This document shows, piece by piece, positions 10,640-21,014 of a stretch of DNA of 64,000 nt. Source of the stretch: Heliopora coerulea (Eukaryota > Cnidaria > Anthozoa > Scleralcyonacea > Helioporidae); the NCBI GenBank assembly GCA_030142905.1, contig JASJOG010000017.1, positions 1,240,001 to 1,304,000 on the forward strand. Reading direction: 5' to 3'. The notes beneath the pieces were generated by a model. That model made no database searches, had not been told where the DNA came from, and saw only the letters and a program-made list of their open reading frames with translations. The translations under genes were made by a program, and so were the position numbers. Position 1 is the first letter of the stretch; each line of letters opens with the position of its first letter.

Positions 10640-11600
10640 AAAGTCATGTGCGATGTTCGTTTTAACATTCTTGCTAAATGGTGGGTTGTACCAGATCACG
10701 TTTCGCTGTCTGTTTCGTCTTGAACTGTTGTGTCTGGAGGTTGCGCTAGTGGTCGGTGGTTCGTACGTTAGTTGTGTTAAAGTTACTTCTTTTTAAGGCG
10801 TCGTTATATAAAGGTGCTGCGGCGTCAAATATTTCTTTGTTGCAAGATAATGCGTTGATGCGTTTGTTAATCGAAAGAGGTAAATGTCGGATAACTGAAG
10901 GAGGGTGATTAGATAAACGGTTGATGTAGTTGTTCATCGTTCGGTTTTCTGTAGGGTTTGTAAGTGCCGTTGATTACTTTACTTTACTTACATTTATTTT
11001 AGCACGGTGGCCTGCTCAGTTTCCTGTTTTTCAAAGGGCCGTGCATCTAATTACTATATATAATACTTAATTTTAAATAACTATATTTACATCTAAGAAC
11101 TTTTACAAAATTATTATTATGTATACTAGACGGTAATTACTAATGGTACGGAGAAGACTAATGCCTAATATAATTTATATAAATATTTATATAAATATTT
11201 AAGTCAAGGGTCAAGTCTAGGAAGTTTGTGCGTTGTTGGTTTGCTTGTGATGTGATTTTGAGTCCAAGTTCGTTAAATATGCGTATCAGGTCCTTCCGGA
11301 TTTGGTGTTAATTACCGCCAAACCGTCGTCACGGTAAAGGCCAATGTTCTTCCCGAAGCGTTCCTCGAGCGAGTGTAAGATATAGAGTCCCACCAGTTCA
11401 CAGATTTCAGCTCCGTCGAAGCTCCCCATTGTAACATCAAACGTGTTCTTCGAGTTTCGTTTAGTCCATATCTGGTCGTTGTGGAATAGAAGGGATTTCC
11501 GGGCATGTTTTATAATTTTAATGTCTTTATCGGTGATAGTGGTGAACTGTTTTCCCCAATTGGTGGCCTGGTCGCTCTGCCTATTATGGTATTGAGCGCT
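10640..11600 (-). pseudogene. Penelope-type reverse transcriptase fragment, possibly Naiad-like
   Basis: On the minus strand, one frame from about 11570 reads KHARKSLLF, then FDVTMGSFDGAEICELVGLY and GLYRDDGLAV, which look like the RT fingers/palm with a YxDD box. A frameshift near 11305 leads to LKITSQANQQRTNFLDLTLD. About 220 bp of unrelated AT-rich DNA (10975-11200) then interrupts. The reading resumes with [38 protein letters not shown] and [12 protein letters not shown] (about 10972-10650). The 5' side ends at microsatellite DNA. I recognise this RT type from many invertebrate genomes. Assigning it to the Naiad branch of PLEs is inference from memory. Confidence 0.7.
10975..11200. mobile_element. 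short AT-rich insertion inside the PLE-type RT
   Basis: It separates two parts of one RT reading (LDLTLD and NGTYKPY). It contains an 'agcacggtggcctgctcagt' stretch and a repeated tttatataaatat stretch. No TIR or duplicated target is clear. Confidence 0.4.
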
Positions 11601-11654
11601 CTATATATCCATGCCATACCTGTGACACTTTTGTCACATTTACCCGGTTTATAT

Positions 11655-11656
<2 letters not shown>

Positions 11657-11685
<29 letters not shown>

Positions 11686-11703
11686 CATACACATATATTT
11701 ATA

Positions 11704-11735
<32 letters not shown>
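11657..11735. repeat. (TA)n/(CATA)n microsatellite
   Basis: TA-rich tract with CATA interruptions. It abuts the 5' end of the PLE fragment. Confidence 0.85.
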
Positions 11736-11738
<3 letters not shown>

Positions 11739-11972
11739 CAAATTGTATAAATTTTGGCAAACCTAAACATATCGTAAAAAATGCATGCATAGGTAAATCT
11801 GCTATAATGAACACTTTAATCAACCTTAATACATTAGACTGGCAAAAGAATGTACCAAAAAACACATGGCATGTCTTCACTGACCGTTGAAGTGAGAATA
11901 AAATGGAGATATAATGGTCTTGATATGTTTATATGTTGATATGTTTTGTGCCATAATTTTTGCAATTTGCTG

Positions 11973-11975
<3 letters not shown>

Positions 11976-12020
<45 letters not shown>

Positions 12021-12038
12021 TATGTATATATATATATA
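11976..12038. repeat. (TA)n microsatellite
   Basis: TA tract carrying the mariner remnant at its right edge. Confidence 0.85.
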
Positions 12039-12612
12039 CAGGGTGTTCCAAAAGTATATGTCACATTACGACACGTTATATCTCAATAACTATTGAGGAT
12101 ATGAAAACTCGATTTATATTTCTTGAAAGCTAATATTTTCGAGTTTCTGCACAAGAAATTTGAACACAAAAGTGCAAGAAATTTATTATTAATTATTGTC
12201 ACAGGTGTTCAATGTGTGCGCTGCGGGTTACACGACACACATCCAAACGATAATCCATTTACTGCCAAACGCGACCTAGCATAGCGTTGTCGCTGGTTGC
12301 CAAGGCTTCAGTTATTTGAGTCTGCAGATCCTCCATGTCTCTGGGAAGGGGAGGTACGTACACCAAGTCTTTCACATACCCCCAGAGGAAGAAGTCGCAT
12401 GGCGTGAGATCTGGAGACCTAGGGGGCCATCGCAGGAGCACGCGATCAGTTTGTCCGGAACGTCCGATCCATCTGTCAGGCAGGGTGGTGTTCAGATACT
12501 GTCTTGAACTTGAAGATTTTAGCTTTAAATGGTATCAGTTTCATCTTACTACCATTTGTAGTTCACGATATATGGGTTCTTAAAATGTGACATATACTTT
12601 TGGAACACCCTG
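12039..12612 (-). mobile_element. mariner-like element remnant, 574 bp
   Basis: The ends are near-perfect inverted repeats of at least 29 bp (beginning cagggtgttccaaaagtat), each flanked by TA. Between them only the last part of a transposase gene remains, on the minus strand. This is an internally deleted copy. Confidence 0.88.
12259..12507 (-). pseudogene. mariner transposase C-terminal fragment
   Basis: The minus strand reads LPDRWIGRSGQ, then RWPPRSPDLTPCDFFLWGYV, the very conserved SPDL-P-DFFLWG block of mariner DDE transposases that carries the last catalytic Asp. It ends with a DLQTQITEAL helix-like tail. The N-terminal DNA-binding domains and first catalytic residues are absent. Confidence 0.85.
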
Positions 12613-12635
12613 TATATATATATATATATATATAT
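12613..12635. repeat. (TA)n microsatellite
   Basis: Right flank of the mariner insertion. Confidence 0.8.
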
Positions 12636-12869
12636 GTAATATGTATAATTCGAGGGACTCGGTATCCCACTCAGCACAAGTGATCATTCTCTATCCGTCT
12701 TAGAACATGGTCACACCCACGAAGAATTTCTTATTTACATGTTTTGTTGAGGGATAATTAGTGTTGCTCTTTATAATTATTTCGGACATTATATTTTCTT
12801 AAGAGAATTGGAACCGCAATGGTCTTGCTTTCGTTTTTGGGTTTTGTTAATTCATATGCCTGTTCTCAG

Positions 12870-13169
12870 CATGAACAGGCTGTCGCAACTGGAGCAACTT
12901 GAAGTCGTTGTTGCAACTCAAGATTTGCTACTTTCTGAATCAGTAGATATTTCGAAATATTTGGAAGACGAAGGAAAGAAAACTCGTAGGTTCGAGAAAC
13001 CTGTTACAGACGAACAGATAAGGCGAAGGGAAAGAAATACGGCTTGGGCTGTAAACGTGTATCGAGCTTGGGCTGAACGCCGAAACAGTCAAATTGGAAC
13101 AGTCGGAGATAAATACTCTTTGGTTCCCCTCGATATTGTAACGACGAGAATGAAAGAGGTCAACTATTG
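12870..13169 (+). CDS. exon of a DUF3504/QRICH1-ZMYM-like protein (putative)
   Basis: The frame from ATG 12871 (MNRLSQLEQLE) runs 100 codons. A stretch DEQIRRRERNTAWAVNVYRA followed by WAERRN, and DIVTTRMKEVNYW at the end, resemble the N-terminal SAM-like part of Crypton-derived DUF3504 proteins (QRICH1, ZMYM2-like), which are widespread in cnidarians. A pyrimidine-rich acceptor tgttctcag ends at 12869. A donor, ttg|gtaaca, begins at 13170; reading through it meets a stop at once. No next exon was found; the following sequence is PLE-terminus-like. This may be an orphan exon or pseudogene. Confidence 0.45.
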
Positions 13170-13173
13170 GTAA

Positions 13174-13890
13174 CAAGGTTTATTTTTGAGCAAAGGCCCT
13201 TCGCCTGAGAGTGAAACGTGTTCTGAAACAGGAATAGCAACTACCAGTATAGACTAGATTTCATAAGGAGACATGTGGGAACTGAATTAACGAAGACTAA
13301 GAAAGCTGAATCACTGTGATTGTTCATTCTTTGTTTGTTCATCCAGATTTATTAAACTTTTAAAAATACACTTATAAATGTTTGTTTGTCCGACGTTTCG
13401 GCCACTACTCGGAAACCTTCTTTCAGGAACATTGAAAAATCAATTGGCGTGAGCGTCAAGTTGACGTGTTCATCCTGTTGGCGTGACTATTCGCGTGGTG
13501 TTCCTCTCGCGTCTGGTTTGTCCTTCATAGGTAATATTTCTCGAATAAGTGGCGGGCAGTTCGTGGCAAATGTTGATGGAATTCTTTTCCACATTAGTGT
13601 ACCAACTTTCCAAAAACATGCGTTCAAAATAATTTGCTGTATACGCTTGACAGGTTGCATTATCCCAATCAATATTGTGTTTGCATATGACAGACCGCTA
13701 AAAAAACCCCCAAAAATAATAAAAAACCCCCAAAAAACCCCCAAAAACATGACTCTTTTTCGTATAAAACTTAGTCTAGTTGCTACTCCTATTTCAGGAC
13801 ATGTTTCTTTCATGATGAAGTGCCTTTGCTCGAAACGTTGATATTCTTTGAGATCAGTTACGGCAGTTATTAACCTTTTAACTTTTTACC
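13174..13890. repeat. decayed PLE-terminus-like sequence, no intact gene
   Basis: Three short stretches recall PLE ends: aaaggcccttcgcctgagag with gtgaaacg (13193-13220), ccgacgtttcggccactact (13390-13409), and atgatgaagtgcctttgctc followed by gaaacgttg (13814-13842). A poly(C)-rich A/C tract (about 13699-13747) also lies here. A minus-strand frame (13813-13487) includes WKRIPSTFATNCPPLIREIL, which looks like repeat-encoded protein but was not assigned. Confidence 0.4.
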
Positions 13891-14663
13891 TTAGCCAGAG
13901 ATACATTTTTTGGCAAGGTCTAAATTCCTACGTTTAATGTCCTTCATAATTTTACCCATGCGGACAGCGAAACCAACCAGAAAGCGCTTTCTTCCCTTTC
14001 CGATGTATACAGACACACTATGCATAGCGACAACTTCGTTACTCTCGTTCACTAGTGGGAACCCGGAATCAGCTTTATCCCAGATATCGATTAAATGTGG
14101 AATAAAATTGTCACTTTTCGTTTCAACTTGGGCCCAGTCGTAATTGTGCTCACAAGACAGAACAGGTATGCCATTAATGCTGGTATTTGGGCAAAGATTG
14201 GTGCTTGTCTTTAGCCAGTCAATTAGATCAGATGGTAGAGGTAATACGCGTCCTGAATTGATTTCTTTACACAAACCAGCCGGTGCTAACGAAGATCCAA
14301 CGTTAGGGCGTTGTTCCGAAATTGCTAAAGGTTTTCCCAGACAAACAGTTCTTGGAATGCTCAATCTGATTACGGCGTAATCTAGACCAAAGTCCTGGTC
14401 GGAACTGATAATAGCGCTGTTTTCGTTTATATCTAGAACGTATTCACTCCCGGCTTTAGGCGTAAACCGTATGTAAACGTTATTCGATGACTGTGTTTGA
14501 AGAAAATACACGTTAATATCGCGTAGTATGTAGCTAGTTGTCATCACATACGCACTCTTGTTTCCTTGAAAAAGAAGCCATCCATAACCATAGCATATGG
14601 TCTTCTCATCTTGTCTCACAAATATTTCACCAATTGAGTTGGTGGTAAAAGAGCCCATAAAAC
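13891..14663 (-). CDS. exon B: trypsin-like peptidase fold, catalytic His apparently missing
   Basis: 256 residues in frame with exon A. Numbered from the internal Met, the glycine-rich strand (YGYGWLLF, 23-30) is followed by VMTTSYIL (38-45), where trypsin-like enzymes of the FAM111/DegP type have T-x-x-H. Tyr occupies that place. The Asp strand is GLDYAVIRL (91-99) and the nucleophile loop is ADSGFPLV (196-203), followed by VVAMHS as in FAM111. So Ser and Asp appear present and His absent, which suggests a pseudoprotease. The stop is just before 13891. Confidence 0.6.
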
Positions 14664-17600
14664 CTGTAGAATGGAAGATGACGTTATTTTGTGGGCATAA
14701 GAAAAGTGATCCTCAATTTGCTATGGCAACGATTATACCGTTTAACGTAATTCAATTCGAAAAGAGTTTCGTAACTCCGAAATCCTTCAGGATTGGGAAG
14801 TCAACATACGGATTTATAAAACCAAGTAAAAAAACACAAGTCATAAAAATTGTAAACACAGGTCATTTCTTTTCTTTTACAGTTTTAATCTTTTTTGCAC
14901 CTTCCTACTACTGCTGCCACAGCAACCACTAAAATTCTTATTTGGCGATAGGGTAATGTCCTTATAGCATCTCAAATATTTCGCTATTCGAAATATTTAC
15001 GAGAAATTTTGTCGATGATCTCTATAAATAGACTGATGCTGCAGTAAATAGTAACCTTTTCTCGCAATATCAGTTTTTCATTTTCATTTTTCTGCAAGTA
15101 CAGTTCACAACCTTCATAATCATTCATAAGTGCGAGTATGTTTATATTCATTGTCAATGTTACAAGGAAAAAGCAAGTATGCAACAACAAGTAGGACCTT
15201 TTCGTTTATTTTTGCACCAGTCGAAAATTGGAAAAAAAGATCTGATTCCTCATTTTAACTTATACCTGGCCTGAATAGATGTTTGCTAAATGTCGATGCG
15301 GTTCGCCTCTCTCCCCTACTTGAAAACAGGATTTAACTTATATTGTGCTGAGCCGACTCAAAATACCCACATCGCAATGACTAGTCTGCCTGAATGGACT
15401 TATTTATCTCCACAAGGAGTTTATAGTTTACATTTACGGAATTACGTTTCGCCAAATTGGGATTAAAGCTCAAAGATAAATATCGACTGTCAGATTTGAT
15501 TTGCGAAGTGCAACAAGCAAACTTGTTACTTCACTCTAAATCTTCTTATGAGTTGATTGTTTGCTTGGAGATATCAAGCAAGATCTCCACAATATAAGCT
15601 TGAAATCTTCGATCAAAGTTTATGAACGTTAATTCAGTCATGAATTTCATCACTAGTTTTGTTGAGAAGCAAATGAATTAGTTTCACTAATCGATAAAGA
15701 ACAGGACCATGATATATTAGAAACTCTATTCAATAGGAAACTTTTAGCCGCCATAAGCCTTTTCGTTGTTGACGTTTCTGAGTTCTGACTGATTCCGAGC
15801 GTAACTATCAATAACGAAACCTTGCGCAACAGCAAACGGTGTCTACCAGCACATCTGAGGTAGACACAAAAGAAACATTGTGTAAATCGCCCTTGACAAC
15901 AAAAGTAAGAATTAACAAGAAACTTACTTTGAATTTGAGCATGAAAGTTTGATATCCACTCAAGATGATTCATACCATATTGAGAAGCATATTCTTGTGC
16001 TTTTGTGCGTTCTTCACATTGTGCGTTACCTTTCAGCTTTTCATACTCCTTTCTACATGCCAGCCATAACAGCTTATGTCCAGGTACTGAGTCGACAGTA
16101 TACGAATGTTCATCGTATCCTCTCGACAAAAGCCAATCAACGACTGTCTTGTGAAAAACTGTTAGGCAATCATCGTAAGCTAGGAGAAGCGCGGACAATC
16201 TGTCGTTGACTTTACGTATCACCTCCTTCATTGCACGGGTGTCTGTTGACAACTCAAGAGCTTCAGCAACGAATGTGAGTGGAATAGGACCACGCGCCGC
16301 TGCTAAGATCTCCAAGATACTCTCAAATTTCATCCCTGATGACTTTTCATCTCGCAACACCTCGATCTCTTTCTTAAGACGGTCAAAATATTCCTCATAC
16401 ACAGAACCGATGCTCTTCGGAGTAAAATGCTTCACATTTAGAAGCGTCAAGCTTCTATTCTGGACTTGGCGTGAAATAGATGATACAATATGATGGGCAA
16501 AAAGGAACGAACCATCGCATTGATAAACCAATCTGTTAAGGACGTCTTCCCGAAGATTACAATTTTCAAGACAACTAGCAAGAAAATGCTTAACATCTTG
16601 GTCGTTGTTCTTTCCACCAGCCTCGATTTCGATAGGATTTAGGTGACTTAACTTCTTTCGGACGGAAAGCTCAGGTCTACTTGTTATAAAGATTTTGATC
16701 CAGCTTGGTAGTTTTGGAAACTCTTTTGCTATTAAATCTAATAGCTCACTTTTCCCTCTAGTCTCACTCTCATCCAACCCATCGATCACTATCATCATTG
16801 GATCTCGTTCTTCTATAGCGTGCAGCGGATCATTCAGTAGGACACGAAAAGCATCTGTGATAGTGTCTCTTGAGTGATTTCGCCGTAGCTGCTCAATCAG
16901 TTTTCCCCTGAATCCAGGGATATTTTGGCACATGTGGCTTGATAGGGATTCAAACAATATTTGGGGGTTTCTGTAATCTGAGTAGTTAAATTTACAGAAA
17001 TGACAAGCAGCTAATTGGCGCAAATCTTTATACATTTGACAAACCTTTCCAGCAAAGACACTCTTTCCAACACCTGGACCGGCAGTCAATATCATCACTC
17101 TGGGATCCGGGTCACGTCCGGAAAACCAGCGGTCAAGTTTAACAAAAAGCCATTGCCTGGTTCCTTCGTGGAATGCTTGACTAAGGTTTTTAATATTCCC
17201 GTCGAAGTTACACTTTGCCATCTGATTGAGGATTTCTTTTTGGGCTTGGAAATCGTTTGCACCCCCACTTTCCACTCCATCCTTTACTTCTTTACGACCT
17301 TCTTTCAAAACCTCTTCAATCTTGTCGAGCCGATTGGGGATGGTATCCAGTTTAGCAGTATGGTTTTGAAGAATTATTTCAAGTTTGTCTTCCTTTTCCT
17401 TCCATTCGTGAATTAAATTGAGATAACAGTTTTCTTCCAACGGAGCAAATCGTAGTAACTCAATATCGCCACTAGAAACCCCTAAGTAAATCAAGGCAGT
17501 GGAGATAGAATTCCAGTGAGACTGAAAATTTGCATCATCAATCCCTGTTGAAGTGATATGGCCGTACACTACATTTCGGTAATACTTAATTCTTGCTAAG

Positions 17601-17942
17601 TTCGCTTCCACCGATGTATCAGTCGATGGCGGATTCTTATCCCATGAACCAGTCGATGATGGGGGACGGAGGCCACTAATATGACGAAGAAGATTAAAAA
17701 GCAAGGTGATGTCAAAATCTTCTGACTTAGACGCAGTTCCATCAGGTGGGAACAAGATCCTAAACTGAATGCGGTTGATGCAACGAAGATTTTTGAGGAA
17801 AATTTTGTGTGAATTCAGTACAGCTGTTAATTTAGATGGAGGGTGGATATTGTCAAAGACATTTCTCATTGCCTCAGTTCCTTTATCAATGAGTAGTCGA
17901 CTCAGCCTTGCACCATTTCCTCTACGACGGTCATCCATGGAC
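13891..17942 (-). CDS. HEPN-NACHT protein with C-terminal trypsin-like domain (two-exon model)
   Basis: Exon A is 17942-15928 and exon B is 14663-13891, joined across a GT-AG intron of 1264 bp. Exon A starts after a good acceptor (ttgttcttccag) and its ATG is at 17938-17936. It encodes 670 residues plus one base of a codon. The donor is aaa|gtaagt. Exon B follows the acceptor ccattctacag and supplies the other two bases, so the frame is kept; the predicted protein is 927 residues. Residues 1-165 form a DZIP3-type HEPN domain with R121-H127 (RNVVYGH). A probable coiled coil spans 175-245. NACHT follows, with Walker A AGPGVGKS (286-293), Walker B MMIVIDGLDE (381-390) and the sensor-like ITSRPEL. 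The exon B part is trypsin-like. The likely role is an intracellular STAND sensor, with HEPN often an RNase. The joining is inference; other exons may exist. Confidence 0.72.
14664..15927 (-). other. intron between exons A and B
   Basis: Begins GTAAGT and ends ...TCTACAG on the minus strand. No further exon was recognised inside it. Confidence 0.6.
15928..17942 (-). CDS. exon A: HEPN(DZIP3)-NACHT
   Basis: A single long exon. The domain order is HEPN, coiled coil, NACHT, then a winged-helix-like region (about 540-610, LAAARGPIPLTFVAEALEL to VFHKTVVDWLLS) and an AKAQEY-type helix near the end. Reading through the donor continues to 15653 as intronic sequence, with no similarity to the paralogue at 44925-46962. 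About two thirds of residues match that paralogue by eye. Confidence 0.9.
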
Positions 17943-18009
17943 CTGGAAGAACAACAAATAGTTATTGATGTTTTCCCCAGAAAGATAGTAGTTACACATT
18001 TAAACATAA

Positions 18010-18200
18010 TGCTTTGCCAACTAAAATTTGTTCTAATAAATGCTGAACAATGTTTAACATGTTGCGATGAACTAAGTACTTAAGAGCTTTGCTATTATCA
18101 GATTTATTCTCAATTTAACTAGCAATAATTCTTGGAAAGCATTAACCAACGACAGAAATGTGACCCAAATCTTAAATGCGCATGGTCTTCAAGCTCTACA
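18010..18200. other. unassigned, upstream of the HEPN-NACHT exon
   Basis: It should hold the 5'-UTR intron and perhaps promoter of the minus-strand gene. No first exon could be identified. Confidence 0.35.
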
Positions 18201-18460
18201 CTCAGCCCTGGTTTCTAAGCCCTTGACGGGAATCGAACCCGTGTAACCTTCTGATCGCTGGTGAGATGGTATCACTTCACGGCTACACAGACTCAGATGA
18301 TGGAGGGAAGGTTACTAATTGTAATAGTTCGTAATGGACATGGACACTTAGTGTGAAGATCGTAGATTTACATCACAAGCCCTACACTCAGAAACGTTTT
18401 TGAACCATTGACTGGGATCGAAAAAGTAACCTTCTGATCGCCAGTGAGACGCTCTAAAGG
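18194..18460 (-). repeat. tRNA-like tandem dimer
   Basis: The minus strand at 18215-18295 has B-box ggttcgattccc and an A-box-like gtagccgtgaagtga. A decayed second copy lies at 18395-18455. The lead sequences ctctacactcag (18194) and ccctacactcag (18381) set a period of about 187 bp. Confidence 0.6.
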
Positions 18461-19787
18461 CAGAGAATAACCTTGAATTCTAACTTCAAAAAAAGCCCTG
18501 TTACAATCATAACGATAAAGACCATGGCAATGGTAATCATTATCACAATAATGATAATGTTAAAGATGATGGCGATGAAAAGATAATGATCATCATGATT
18601 ATAGTGATGATATTGATACAATTATAACAAAACTGATTACAATTATGCAGTACACTATCAACATTATATTTACCTTTTGCAACTTAATACATGTACAGTA
18701 TATTAGCAACTTATGTAATTCATACTGACAGTATTTTATTACATACCTAATTTTGAATGCAATAATATTTTATTAATTGAAGTAGGTGCTACAGGGAGAC
18801 AAACATTGGCTGATGGAGTTACCAAGCATAAATTAAGCTTTCATGACTTGATTCCATCATAACTGAGTAGACCAAGCATCAGAAATTGACATTTTGCAGT
18901 TAAGAAAGAACGCTGAACAAAATCAGATGGTGTATTTGCTTCATTCTACCTACACATAAGTGGTAAGTGTTCAAGGCTTATCATGCTAAAATTCTAACAT
19001 GATCACAAATTTTTGGCACCCTACTAGAAAATAGGTGGGCCTATGATCTACTGTAATTTTGTAAATATATCAATGAAATCAATGAGTTTGTACTACAAAA
19101 CTTTAGATGTTATGAAGTACTGGTATTACAATAAGGTTATTTTTATTATTTTTGTACTCAGACATGCCTTATCTACAACATAATACTAAGCTTTGCCATT
19201 CATTTTGTAATTGCATTTTTGACCCAATGGATATCTAGTAAATGTCTTCCTAGCCTCTTTATAATACATGTCCATCAGCATTAGGACAGAATGTGCTCAC
19301 TGTTTTATGACCTGTGAGCACATCAAGTTTATTTGCTTAGCACCAAGATGATTTACTTTACAAATCATTTGGAAGTTATTTTATGGTACTGCAAGTTTTA
19401 CCTGATTAGGATAGTTCAGTTTGATACATGTTCTTGAAATACCAGTATGTTTGCTACCTAATCTATCAGTCAATTCAAAACAGCCTGTTACCCAGTTGGT
19501 CTTCTTTCCATTACACGTATGTGGACAATTTCAATCTACAGTAGGTTGACATTTCAGCCAATATTTATGAAGAATTCCTTTTAAAAATTACCCTGTGACT
19601 AAATGACAACATTTAAGTCTGGGCTGTGTCGCTGATTATCTTCAGGCTGTTTAGCCAGGCTAAAACTTTAGTCTGGGTGGGAATTTTTCAACATAACTAA
19701 CCCCAAAGCAAGTAATTTCCAGGCATCAAATAATTTTGTTGGTTGCACTGGAGTTAGTGGGTTAATCATGTAATTATATAATTATAT
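18461..19787. other. unassigned AT-rich DNA
   Basis: No supported gene. A purine/TGAT-rich low-complexity patch lies at 18525-18615. Confidence 0.45.
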
Positions 19788-19889
19788 ATACAAATACATA
19801 CATACATACATACATACATACATACATACATACATACATACATACATACATACATACATACATACATACATACATACATACATACATAC
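19788..19889. repeat. (CATA)n microsatellite, left part
   Basis: About 25 CATA units, interrupted at 19890 by a small hAT element. The tract resumes at 20877. Confidence 0.95.
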
Positions 19890-20876
19890 TAAGGCTGTCA
19901 GTTTACGTTTAATTTAGTATCCGTTTAAACGGATGTTTCATAAACGTTTAAACGTTTAAACGTTTGTTTCCAACTAGCAATTACCTCCTGGGGGTTAAAG
20001 ACCGGAAGTGGCAAGGATGTAAAAGTGCAAAATTGGGCACGAAATTTTGAAGCAAAGCAAAGTTAACTTTTTTTGTCAATATACGATGAACATTAAATAA
20101 CTTCACAATTTAGCATTTTTATTCAAAAAAATTCAACATGTTTACGTTATCTGGCAGCAAGCAACTTCGCTTGTGATTTACAATATTGCCAGCCGTCGAA
20201 TACATTCTCTCCGACGGAACAGACGTGGCAGGTATTGCGAGAAATTTCTGCGCTACTTTTGAAATTGCTGGGAAACGGGAAGCATTTTCTTTCCACCACT
20301 GCAAAGGGTCGGTTCCGTTGTCCGCTTCAGCAGTTTGCAAGTACGCCGCGAACTCGTTGACAGAGTCCTTAGTTGTGTCTGCATTTTCGCTCGCAATATT
20401 TCTCCAAGAACCTGCAAGCAAAAAGTCCATTCCGGGTGCAGGTTTGGACTTTTTTGCAAATGGCCCATCTTTGACAATCACTGGTGTGATTTGTTTTATT
20501 TCTTCCCTGATGGCTTCGAAGGGACCTGCTCTGTTTTCTTGGTCGTCAGTGCCCGTCAGCGCATCATCAGTGCAGAACCTGCGCTTCAGATCGGAGGTTG
20601 TTTTTTTAAACGACACAATAGATGGTAAGATGCTATATTGCACAACAGCCTTAACCGATTTTAACCTGCGTCTATTTTTTATGTACCGGCACGTCTGTGA
20701 TGCAGACTAAACAGTTCTATACCGCAGCAAAAGAAGCTAGCATTTACTGATGGTTTCACACTATTCTTGCTGGTAGATTACTGAAATACTGAGCGTTCTA
20801 AAGTTAAACGGTTAAACGTTTAGTCATTTACTAAATGGATATTGATCTTTCTAAACGTTTAACCGTGACAGCCTTA
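19890..20876 (-). mobile_element. hAT element remnant, 987 bp, inserted in a microsatellite
   Basis: The ends are taaggctgtca and its complement. Both flanks read atacatac, which equals an 8-bp target duplication but is uninformative inside (CATA)n. Subterminal sequence is rich in aaacgttt repeats on both sides. A C-terminal hAT transposase fragment lies on the minus strand. Confidence 0.85.
20119..20643 (-). pseudogene. hAT (ZBED-type) transposase C-terminal fragment
   Basis: The minus strand reads DPLQWWKENASRFPAISK, then SVPSERMYSTAGNIV and a CLLPDNVNMLNFF end. This is the hAT dimerisation region that completes the RNase-H-like fold. The zinc finger and catalytic core are missing, and no ATG opens this frame. 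Confidence 0.88.
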
Positions 20877-20877
20877 A

Positions 20878-20908
<31 letters not shown>

Positions 20909-21014
20909 GCATACACATGGTATGTGTACATATTCAAATACATTTATAATACATATACAGCATATAAATGTACATACATACATATATATATATATATATA
21001 CATATATATATACA
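20877..21014. repeat. (CATA)n/(TA)n microsatellite, right part
   Basis: Continuation of the tract split by the hAT element, ending in TA runs. Confidence 0.85.

Noticed and set aside
11505..12096. Tyr/Ile-rich open frames on both strands
   Set aside because: They translate (TA)n and (CATA)n microsatellites.
15653..15927. C-terminal 92 codons beyond the HEPN-NACHT exon
   Set aside because: They lie past a consensus donor and have no similarity to the paralogue, so they are intronic read-through.
19788..20910. CRISPR-like array of short regular repeats
   Set aside because: It is a CATA microsatellite interrupted by a hAT element, with no spacers.
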